Part shown: positions 57,739-64,000 of the stretch, piece by piece | Position numbering within the stretch: the stretch's first letter is position 1 | How the letters are laid out: each line of letters begins with the position of its first letter | Assembly: GCF_900102035.1 (NCBI RefSeq) | Contig: NZ_LT629689.1 | Span: 124,001-188,000 of the forward strand | Direction: 5' to 3' | Origin: Pseudomonas extremaustralis | Lineage (GTDB): Bacteria; Pseudomonadota; Gammaproteobacteria; Pseudomonadales; Pseudomonadaceae | Length of the DNA: 64,000 bases | Position numbers and translations under genes: made by a program | The notes under the pieces: model-generated | The model's input: the letters and a program-made list of their open reading frames with translations, nothing else | Told to the model about the DNA's origin: nothing | The model's database searches: none

Positions 57739-58461
57739 TCAATAAAACGACCGCGCCGCCTTCAAGGTCAACAGGCCATCGCATTGCGAATTGTGTCCGG
57801 AGTAGGCCGAGCAGTCGCCGCCGCTGAGGCTGGAGTCGCTGTAGATCAGGTTCAGGTCAACGCCCATCCACGCCCTGGAAAATTGCAACGACCAGTCACT
57901 GAAGGCGCGAATGGCACCGCCCTCTACCGAAACCGGCGTGCCCAACTGATGGGTGGTGTATTTCATGCTGACGCCGATGCCGAATGGTTGGGTACCGCCG
58001 AGGTCGGCGAACAGCGTGCTGTCCTGGCGGTCCGGGTCGTTGCTGAAGGAAACGCCGAAGCGATTGCCCAGCAGGTTCAGGCCGCCATAGAACTCCTGGC
58101 TGTTGAGGGGGCTGAGCTTGGGGTAGCTGTAGTGGATCAAGCCGACTTCATAGCCCAGGGTCTGATCGAAGGGGTGTTTGAAACCCACATACGAGTCGAT
58201 TTCGAGATTGTTCGCCGAGGATAGGCCCATGTTCGGCGAGAATTGGCCGAAATACAGGCCGCTGTCGTGGCTGAGGTCCAGCCCGCCATGGAACGAATCG
58301 CCGCCGGGAGACGTCGGCTTGACCAGGCCCTGAGCCATGCTTCGGCTGGGCGTGGTGCCCAATTTCAGGTCGAAGTCGCCCAATTCACGCTGGAAAATCT
58401 GCGCTTCGGCGAGGGGGCAGGCAGCCAGGACGGCGACCAGGAAAATGCAGGGTTTGAACAT
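57739..58461 (-). CDS. TorF-family putative porin
   Basis: The 240-residue product has a signal peptide (FLVAVLAACPLAEA, cleavage near residue 20) and beta-strand repeats ending in aromatic residues (GLDLSHDSGLYFGQFSPNMG, YEVGLIHYSYPKL, SLQFSRAWMGVDLNLIYSDS), finishing in ARSFY. This is typical of the small outer-membrane barrel family TIGR02001/TorF. Two cysteines in the last quarter (DCSAYSGHNSQCDG) may form a disulfide. The substrate is unknown. The ATG at 58461 begins the signal peptide. Confidence 0.82.
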   Translation of the reverse strand: MFKPCIFLVAVLAACPLAEAQIFQRELGDFDLKLGTTPSRSMAQGLVKPTSPGGDSFHGGLDLSHDSGLYFGQFSPNMGLSSANNLEIDSYVGFKHPFDQTLGYEVGLIHYSYPKLSPLNSQEFYGGLNLLGNRFGVSFSNDPDRQDSTLFADLGGTQPFGIGVSMKYTTHQLGTPVSVEGGAIRAFSDWSLQFSRAWMGVDLNLIYSDSSLSGGDCSAYSGHNSQCDGLLTLKAARSFY

Positions 58462-58619
58462 GCTTCACTCCGTGAAAAGCGAGGAGCAGTGACGAAAAAG
58501 TCGGGAGATGCCCGTGCTAGACGTGTGCAAGCATACCGGCGAATGCCTGGGGATGAGGCCCGTTCGTCGATTGGCGCGAGGATGAATGTGTTGGGAGGGT
58601 ATTGCCGGCTCTAGTCCAA

Positions 58620-58639
58620 GCGCCTTGAAGGCAAGGCGC
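58620..58639. terminator. Hairpin downstream of the small ORF at 58666-58845
   Basis: GCGCCTTG-AAGG-CAAGGCGC is a perfect 8-bp stem 26 bases beyond the stop of the leftward small gene; there is no long T tract, so it may be an attenuator or RNA-stabilising hairpin. Confidence 0.5.
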
Positions 58640-58665
58640 TCGGGGACCAGGTGTGTTGCGAAGTC

Positions 58666-58845
58666 TTACTTCTTGCCCAGGCTGATCTGCTTGGACGGGC
58701 CGAAAGTCTGGCCGCTCACGCCCTTGGCAATTTGCTGGATTTCGCCACCGGACTTGAGAAAAGCAGCAATCTGGCTGTTGATCGATTCGCTGGTTTCAAC
58801 GGCGGGAGCTGGCTTTGCTTTGCTATTGGATGCTTTTACGCGCAT
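58666..58845 (-). CDS. Small conserved-looking hypothetical protein
   Basis: The 59-residue product, MRVKASNSKAKPAPAVE..., has a basic disordered start, then SINSQIAAFLKSGGEIQQIAKGVSGQ, a pattern that recurs at the end of several small Pseudomonas proteins I have seen but cannot name. The ATG at 58845 is preferred to the longer frame because it starts the basic region. Function is unknown. Confidence 0.5.
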   Translation of the reverse strand: MRVKASNSKAKPAPAVETSESINSQIAAFLKSGGEIQQIAKGVSGQTFGPSKQISLGKK

Positions 58846-59156
58846 GGCGGCCACTAACCTGTAGAAAATTAACTTGGCCAGGCATCGTACAGGAAATACT
58901 TGACAATTGCTTGGCAAATATCCACGGAGAATAAGTGCGGTGGTGATAAAGCACCAAAGTTCATCTTTGAATTAAGCGCCTAACTGACTGTTTTAGCTCG
59001 AAACCATGGGGCGTGCTGGGGGTTTCCAGTGGGCAAAATCGAGTCGATTGATCGGACGAGCGGGATGGTCCTGCGCCAGCCCGCGATTTTTAGGGCGTGC
59101 GCGCGTGGCGAGCGCAACTCGGGTAGAATGCCGCCCACGCAATGAGGGTATTGGAA
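58846..59156. other. Intergenic region before cvfB
   Basis: About 310 bases without a gene. The left half is A+T-rich and holds the promoter of the leftward small gene, with TTGACA-like TTGACAATTGCTTGG around 58897. The right half before cvfB is G+C-rich with GGGTAGAATG, resembling a -10 region, near 59120. Confidence 0.5.
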
Positions 59157-59993
59157 ATGGCTTTAGTCGGGCGCTACAACAGCTTGCAAGTGGTTAAACA
59201 CACTCACTTCGGTTTGTACCTGGATGGTGCGCAAGATGGTGAAATCCTCTTGCCTAATCGGTATATCCCGAAAGATATTCCGAGTGAAGATGAAGATTGG
59301 CTTAACGTGTTCATTTACTTGGACAGCGATGACAAACTTATCGCGACGACGGAGAAACCGAAAGTTCAAGTTGGCGAATTTGCCAGTTTGAAAGTGGTTG
59401 AAGTCAATAGTATTGGCGTATTCCTCGATTGGGGTTTGCCCAAAGATCTGTTGTTGCCGTATTCGGAAGAAAAACGCCAGTTGAGCGCCGGTGAATATTG
59501 TGTGGTGCACGTCTACCTCGACAAGCACACCAAGCGCATTACCGCGACTGCGCGCCTCGATCGTTATCTGGATAAGACGCCCGCCAACTACCAGGTGGGC
59601 CAGGAAGTCGACCTGTTGGTGGCGGAAGCGACCGATATGGGCTTCAAGGCGATCATCAACAACAAACACTGGGGCCTGATCCACAAGAACGAAGTGTTCA
59701 AGTTCCTGCGTCCGGGCAAGGAAGAGAAAGGCTTCATCAAGGAAATCCGCGCCGATGGCAACATCAGCCTGAGCCTGCAACCGGTCGGCCAGGAAGCGGC
59801 CTCCAGCCTCAACTCGAAGATCCTCGCCAAGTTACGTGAAAACAATGGCACCTTGCCGGTCAGCGATAAAAGCGACCCGGCGGTGATCAGCAACTTGTTC
59901 GGCGTGAGCAAAGGCAACTTCAAGAAGGCCATTGGCGCACTGTACAAGCAGGGCCAGATCGTGATTCATGCGGATCGCATTGAACTAAGCTGA
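59157..59993 (+). CDS. cvfB: S1-domain RNA-binding protein CvfB (YitL family)
   Basis: CvfB binds RNA through tandem S1-like folds and a C-terminal winged helix; in Staphylococcus aureus it affects virulence gene expression. The 278-residue product has three S1-type segments (NSLQVVKHTHFGLYLDG, FASLKVVEVNSIGVFLDWGLPKDLLLP, KAIINNKHWGLIHKNEVF) and a C-terminal winged helix (NNGTLPVSDKSDPAVISNLFGVSKGNFKKAIGALYKQG). Length and order match the family. The ATG at 59157 is chosen as it begins MALVGRYNSLQV. Confidence 0.93.
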   Translation: MALVGRYNSLQVVKHTHFGLYLDGAQDGEILLPNRYIPKDIPSEDEDWLNVFIYLDSDDKLIATTEKPKVQVGEFASLKVVEVNSIGVFLDWGLPKDLLLPYSEEKRQLSAGEYCVVHVYLDKHTKRITATARLDRYLDKTPANYQVGQEVDLLVAEATDMGFKAIINNKHWGLIHKNEVFKFLRPGKEEKGFIKEIRADGNISLSLQPVGQEAASSLNSKILAKLRENNGTLPVSDKSDPAVISNLFGVSKGNFKKAIGALYKQGQIVIHADRIELS

Positions 59994-60010
59994 GTTCGGT
60001 TCGCTCTCTT

Positions 60011-60153
60011 GCAGGAGCGAGCTCGCGAATTCTACAAAATTCGCCCACAGCCATGTAGGAGCGAGCTTGCTCGCGAAAAAACCAAGAGCGCCGCGCTGTA
60101 TCAGGTTCTCCGCGTTATCGTTGGCGATTTTCGCGAGCGAGCTCGCTCCTACA
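60011..60153. repeat. Cluster of three REP-like elements
   Basis: GCAGGAGCGAGCTCGCGAA (60011-60029), GTAGGAGCGAGCTTGCTCGCGAA (60055-60077) and TTCGCGAGCGAGCTCGCTCCTAC (60129-60151) lie between cvfB and the DUF2177 gene. The first two face one way, the third the other, as in a BIME-like cluster. Confidence 0.8.
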
Positions 60154-60164
60154 GGGCCATTGCC

Positions 60165-60563
60165 ATGTCTAAGAAGTCTGTGTTCGCTTACCTCGGCACC
60201 TTGCTGGCCTTTCTGGTGCTCGACGGCCTCTGGCTCGGCGTCCTTATGGGCCCGACCTACAAATCCCTGTTGGGCCCGCTGATGCTCGATCAGCCGCGGC
60301 TGTTGCCAGCCGTGTTGTTCTACCTTCTGTATGTCGTCGGTTGCGTCGTGTTCGTGGTCTTGCCCAGCGTCGGTTGGCAGCGTGCGGCGCGCCTGGGCGC
60401 GCTGCTCGGCCTGGTCGCCTACGGCACCTATGACCTGAGCAACTGGGCCACGCTGCAAGGCTGGTCCGCCGGGTTGGCGGTGATGGACATGGCCTGGGGC
60501 GCCGTCCTTACGGCGGCTTGCTGCACGTTTGGGCATTTGTGTGCACATCGAGTGCAACACTGA
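60165..60563 (+). CDS. DUF2177 family membrane protein
   Basis: The 132-residue product has four membrane helices (for example VFAYLGTLLAFLVLDGLWLGVL at the N-terminus, FYLLYVVGCVVFVVLPS and LGALLGLVAYGTYDLSNWATLQGW) and the YGTYDLSNWATL motif of the DUF2177 family. Function is unknown. The ATG at 60165 begins MSKKSVFAYLG; REP elements lie directly upstream. Its stop is at 60561-60563. Confidence 0.82.
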   Translation: MSKKSVFAYLGTLLAFLVLDGLWLGVLMGPTYKSLLGPLMLDQPRLLPAVLFYLLYVVGCVVFVVLPSVGWQRAARLGALLGLVAYGTYDLSNWATLQGWSAGLAVMDMAWGAVLTAACCTFGHLCAHRVQH

Positions 60564-60663
60564 TTGTGTACAGGATTTACGTGCACCGTTGCTGAGCATG
60601 GCGCTCACGTCTAAAACCTCATAAGCCCCTTTGGAATGCAGTTTCTGGGGGATTGTGTGCTAT

Positions 60664-60680
60664 TGGCACGCATTCTGCTG
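60664..60680 (+). promoter_or_regulatory. Candidate sigma-54 (RpoN) promoter for the NCS1 permease
   Basis: TTGGCACGCATTCTGCT matches the -24/-12 consensus TGGCACG-N4-TTGC with GG at 60665-60666 and GC at 60677-60678, separated by exactly 10 bases. A start near 60690 would give a leader of about 70 bases before the permease ATG at 60762. Confidence 0.7.
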
Positions 60681-60761
60681 ACTATCTCGTATACAAATCA
60701 GGCCGCCTACCGTATGCATCCCGTGACGGAAGCGCAGGCCGGTATTTCGAGGAGCCCAGCG

Positions 60762-62204
60762 ATGTCAGAACAATTGCCCAACGGCTACAGCCCGCGCCTT
60801 TACAACCAGGACCTGGGCCCACTGCCGCAAAAGTGGACCTGGTACAACATCTTCGCCTTCTGGATGAGCGACGTGCACAGCGTCGGCGGCTATGTGTTCG
60901 CCGCCAGCCTGTTCGCCTTGGGCCTGGCCAGTTGGCAGGTATTGGTCGCCTTGCTCGCCGGTATCTGCATCGTGCAATTGATTGCCAATCTGGTGGCCAA
61001 GCCGAGCCAACAGGCGGCGGTGCCTTATCCGGTGATCTGCCGGCTGGCGTTTGGGGTGTTTGGCGCAAATATTCCTGCGGTGATTCGCGGTTTGATCGCC
61101 GTGGCCTGGTACGGGATTCAGACGTACTTGGCGTCGAGTGCGTTGATCATCGTGGTGCTGCGTTTTTTCCCGCAAATGGCCGTGTATGCAGAGCCGCATT
61201 TCGCGGGCCTGTCCTACCTTGGATGGTTTGGTTTCCTCAGCTTATGGGTATTGCAAGCGGCGGTGTTCTGGGCCGGCATGGAGTCCATTCGCCGTTTTAT
61301 CGACTGGGCCGGGCCGGTGGTGTATGCGGTGATGTTCGCCCTGGCTGGTTGGATCGTGTGGAAGGCGGGCTGGGCGAATATCAGCTTTACCCTGGCGGAG
61401 AAAACCCTGTCGGGCTGGGAGGCGTTCGGCCAGGTGATTGTGGCGACCGCGCTGGTGGTCTCGTACTTTTCCGGGCCCACCCTGAATTTCGGTGACTTCA
61501 GCCGCTATTGCCGCAGTATGCAGGACGTGCGACGCGGGAACTTCTGGGGGCTGCCGGTGAATTTCCTGGCGTTTTCCCTGGTGACCGTGGTGATCGTCTC
61601 GGGCACCTTGCCGGTCTTCGGCGAAATGCTCCATGACCCGATCGCCACTGTGTCGCGCATCGATAACAGCATGGCGGTGCTGCTTGGCGCGTTCGCCTTT
61701 GTCACCGCCACCATTGGCATCAACATCGTCGCCAACTTCGTATCCCCGGCGTTTGATTTCGCCAACGTGGCCCCGAGCAAAATCAGCTGGCGTGCCGGTG
61801 GCATGATCGCGGCGGTGGCGTCGATCTTTATCACCCCATGGAACCTGTTCAACAACCCGCTGATGATCCACTACACCCTGGATATCCTCGCGGCGTTTAT
61901 CGGCCCCTTGTTCGGGATTTTGCTGGTGGACTTCTACCTGGTCAAAAAGCAGCAGATCGATGTGGATGCGCTGTTCGATGACAGCCCGAGCGGGCGCTAC
62001 TACTTCGACCGTGGGGTGAACTGGACAGCGGTCAAGGCGCTGGCGCCCGCCACACTGGTGGGCGTTGCGATCACTTTCACCCCGGCTTTGCAGGGAATGG
62101 CCAACTTTGCCTGGTTTACTGGCTGCTTCCTGGGTGGGCTGTTTTACCGGATATTGGCGCGGCGTGAACAGGTTCGCGTGCCAGCGCCGATGGCTGTCGG
62201 CTGA
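60762..62204 (+). CDS. NCS1 family nucleobase/nucleoside-type permease
   Basis: NCS1 permeases import nucleobases, hydantoins or related nitrogen compounds with Na+ or H+. The 480-residue protein has twelve membrane helices and family segments LPQKWTWYNIFAFWMSDVHSVGGY near the N-terminus (Mhp1-like LG-type helix 1 region), AVPYPVICRLAFGVFGANIPA, GPTLNFGDFSRYCRS, and FIGPLFGILLVDFYLVKKQQID. Substrate among cytosine, uracil, hydantoin or allantoin cannot be fixed. The ATG at 60762 follows GAGGAG. A sigma-54 promoter upstream suggests control by nitrogen status, which would suit use of nucleobases as nitrogen source. Confidence 0.9.
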   Translation: MSEQLPNGYSPRLYNQDLGPLPQKWTWYNIFAFWMSDVHSVGGYVFAASLFALGLASWQVLVALLAGICIVQLIANLVAKPSQQAAVPYPVICRLAFGVFGANIPAVIRGLIAVAWYGIQTYLASSALIIVVLRFFPQMAVYAEPHFAGLSYLGWFGFLSLWVLQAAVFWAGMESIRRFIDWAGPVVYAVMFALAGWIVWKAGWANISFTLAEKTLSGWEAFGQVIVATALVVSYFSGPTLNFGDFSRYCRSMQDVRRGNFWGLPVNFLAFSLVTVVIVSGTLPVFGEMLHDPIATVSRIDNSMAVLLGAFAFVTATIGINIVANFVSPAFDFANVAPSKISWRAGGMIAAVASIFITPWNLFNNPLMIHYTLDILAAFIGPLFGILLVDFYLVKKQQIDVDALFDDSPSGRYYFDRGVNWTAVKALAPATLVGVAITFTPALQGMANFAWFTGCFLGGLFYRILARREQVRVPAPMAVG

Positions 62205-63324
62205 CCAATGCCGCGCCTGCCAGTAACAAACCGACGCCGGCAATCACCAGCGCCGGTTGCAGGCCGCCGCTCACGTGGCTGCTCACCGACGCCAACAACG
62301 GCCCGCTCAACTGGCCCATGGCAAAGCTGGCGGTGAGTAACCCTGTGCTGCGCTGATAACCGTGGGGCGCGATTTCCCGCAGGCGTGCCATCACCAGCTG
62401 CATGCACGCCAGAAACGGCGCGCCGCACAGCAACACGCCCAGCGCCAGGCCCCAACCATTACCCAGCAAACAGGCAAACACTCCACCCGCTTGCAGCCAT
62501 AAGGTTGTCATCAGCCAGCGGCGGGTGGTGTGCGGGTCCTTGCGACGCAGGCTGGCGACCACCACGCCCATCACGGCAGCCAAGCCAAAGCTGGGCCAGA
62601 ACAGATCGGCCTGCCAGGCACCCTTGAACTGCGCGCTGGCCATCTGCGACAGGAACGTCGCCGGGATGATGTAGCCCAGGCCGTACAGCGCATAGATCCA
62701 GCACAGATGGGTGATGCTGTCGTTACTGGCGCTCTCGGTTTGGCTGGCGACGGAGGTGTGGGCAGCGGACGGCTTGGGCAGGAATGGCAGGATCGCCAGC
62801 AGCATCGCCAGTGCGACGCCTCCATACACCAACCACAAGGTTGCCGAGCTTTGCCCCAGGAGGTTGGAGCCCAATGCCAGCAACCCGGTCAACAGAATCC
62901 CCAGTCCAGGCCCGGCAAATACCAGGGCTCCCAGGCGTGGGCGTCCGGCGGCAATCGCCAGCGGCTGGCTCAGGCTGGTGATCATCACCAACACCCAGGC
63001 ACTCGCCACACCGGTCCCGAAGCGCAACAGCAGGTGCGGCCAGAAACCCTGGGCCCAATACGACGCCAGGGTCAGCAGTACACACAACCACAGCCCGCCG
63101 TACAAACGACCGCGGACATGGTGATGGCTGCGGGCGAAGATCGAATCCACCGCGCCAACGAAATAGCCCAGGTAATTGGCTGCCGCAATCAGGCCGGCGC
63201 CGGTCAGGTCGATCTGACCCTCGCTGAGCAGGTGGGGCATTTGTGGGGTGAGGGCGAAGCGGCCAATGCCCATGGCCATCATCAACGCGATAAAACTGGC
63301 GAGTAAGCGGATCAGGGGCGACAT
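62116..63324 (-). CDS. MFS transporter (YbfB/YjiJ family)
   Basis: The 402-residue product has twelve membrane helices and the YbfB/YjiJ-type start MSPLIRLLASFIALMMAMGIGRFALTPQMP, with DLTGAGLIAAANYLGYFVGA and a central charged loop near residue 200. The transported compound is unknown. The ATG at 63324 begins the conserved sequence. Its 3' end overlaps the convergent NCS1 gene by 89 bases, an unusually long antisense overlap of two real genes. It is divergent from the LysR gene at 63429, its likely regulator. Confidence 0.88.
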   Translation of the reverse strand: MSPLIRLLASFIALMMAMGIGRFALTPQMPHLLSEGQIDLTGAGLIAAANYLGYFVGAVDSIFARSHHHVRGRLYGGLWLCVLLTLASYWAQGFWPHLLLRFGTGVASAWVLVMITSLSQPLAIAAGRPRLGALVFAGPGLGILLTGLLALGSNLLGQSSATLWLVYGGVALAMLLAILPFLPKPSAAHTSVASQTESASNDSITHLCWIYALYGLGYIIPATFLSQMASAQFKGAWQADLFWPSFGLAAVMGVVVASLRRKDPHTTRRWLMTTLWLQAGGVFACLLGNGWGLALGVLLCGAPFLACMQLVMARLREIAPHGYQRSTGLLTASFAMGQLSGPLLASVSSHVSGGLQPALVIAGVGLLLAGAALVSRQPSALAREPVHAAPISGKTAHPGSSQ

Positions 63325-63428
63325 GGTCAGGTCTCCTGCAAGCAAGCGAATGACCATCAGGCTAGAGTGGATTGACTTTCTGTAAAAATGAATAATAGTG
63401 AGTAACTTGTTCAGTTTTGGAGAAAGGT

Positions 63429-64000
63429 ATGGAGTTCAGTCAATTGCGGATTTTCCAGGCCGTGGCGGAAGAAGGCTCCATTACCCGCGCTGCCGAGCGC
63501 CTGCACCGCGTGCCATCGAATCTGTCCACTCGCCTCAAGCAGATGGAGGAACAGCTTGGCGTGGAGTTGTTCGTGCGTGAGCGTCAGCGTTTGCAGCTGT
63601 CGCCTGCGGGAAAAGTATTGCTGGACTACAGCACCCGTCTGCTGGCGCTGCATGACGAAGCCCATGGCGCCATCCAGGGCGGGCAGCCGGCCGGCGACTT
63701 CGTGCTGGGCAGCATGTACAGCACGGCGGCGGTTCATTTGCCGAAGCTGCTGGCGCGCTACCACAAGGCTTACCCGATGGTGAACTTGCAGGTGCAATCG
63801 GCACCCAGCGGAGAGTTGCTGGAAGGATTGATCACCGGGCGCCTGGACGCGGCGCTGGTGGACGGCCCGGTGACCATTGCCACCCTGGATGGCGTGCCGC
63901 TGTGCGAAGAAAGACTGGTGCTGATATGCGAAGCCGACCATCCTCCGGTGCGCGGGCCGCAGGATGTCGCGGGGCGCGCGGTGTTCACCTTCCGACGCAG
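63429..64000 (+). CDS. LysR-type transcriptional regulator (partial, runs off the window)
   Basis: The first 190 residues are present: an N-terminal helix-turn-helix (MEFSQLRIFQAVAEEGSITRAAERLHRVPSNLSTRLKQMEEQLG), then the LysR substrate-binding domain, reaching GRAVFTFRR at the window edge. The ATG at 63429 follows GAGAAAGGT. It is divergent from the MFS transporter with about 100 bases between the starts, the standard arrangement in which a LysR regulator controls its neighbour. The rest lies beyond position 64000. Confidence 0.9.
   Translation, partial: MEFSQLRIFQAVAEEGSITRAAERLHRVPSNLSTRLKQMEEQLGVELFVRERQRLQLSPAGKVLLDYSTRLLALHDEAHGAIQGGQPAGDFVLGSMYSTAAVHLPKLLARYHKAYPMVNLQVQSAPSGELLEGLITGRLDAALVDGPVTIATLDGVPLCEERLVLICEADHPPVRGPQDVAGRAVFTFRR

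Overview
The window is chromosomal DNA from a gamma-proteobacterium, almost certainly a Pseudomonas of the P. fluorescens group. The evidence is the gene content and order (zipA-ligA, dnaX-ybaB-recR, anr-hemN-ccoSIHG followed by two tandem ccoNOQP operons and aer), protein sequences that read as Pseudomonas orthologues throughout, high G+C, and the intergenic palindromes typical of this group (GTAGGAGCGAGCTTGCTCGCG and GTGGGAGGGGCTTGCTCCCAC types). Most of the window is ordinary core genome. I see no tRNA, rRNA, CRISPR array or intact insertion sequence.

Layout. 1-4.6 kb: zipA, ligA and a zinc peptidase-like gene. 4.7-6.0 kb: the SRP RNA gene ffs, a roughly 1 kb scar holding a broken integrase and a lipoprotein gene, and a second 3' piece of ffs. 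6.1-11.9 kb: a periplasmic solute-binding-like protein, dnaX, ybaB, an oxidoreductase, recR and apt. 11.9-29.4 kb: a microaerobic respiration block with the oxygen-sensing regulator anr, hemN, the cbb3 oxidase assembly genes ccoG-H-I-S, two complete cbb3 oxidase operons, a small hydrolase and the energy-taxis receptor aer. FNR/ANR-type boxes lie upstream of hemN, ccoG and both ccoN genes, so the block looks like a regulon encoded next to its regulator.

29.5-45 kb: CPBP protease, DMT exporter, aceK, an A+T-rich two-gene cassette (AAA_21 ATPase plus a DUF4276 Toprim-like protein), hrpA, a FabH-like synthase followed by an ECF sigma factor and zinc-finger anti-sigma, an outer-membrane porin, a FemAB-like protein, and a BrnT/BrnA toxin-antitoxin module bracketed by a duplicated terminator-like hairpin. 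45-64 kb: aqpZ, an ABC exporter, cyclophilin, an alpha/beta hydrolase gene interrupted by an in-frame TGA, LysR regulators, an OprD porin, a mechanosensitive channel, a DEAD-box helicase, cvfB, several small or uncharacterised genes, and an NCS1 permease with a good sigma-54 promoter.

The strongest candidates for something little described are the AAA ATPase/DUF4276 pair at 33.7-35.5 kb, which looks like a split OLD/Gabija-type ATPase plus Toprim nuclease and is visibly foreign in base composition, and the integration scar in ffs. The brnTA module between duplicated hairpins is a third accessory insertion. Functions assigned here rest on reading protein motifs and gene context only; no database search or computation was run.
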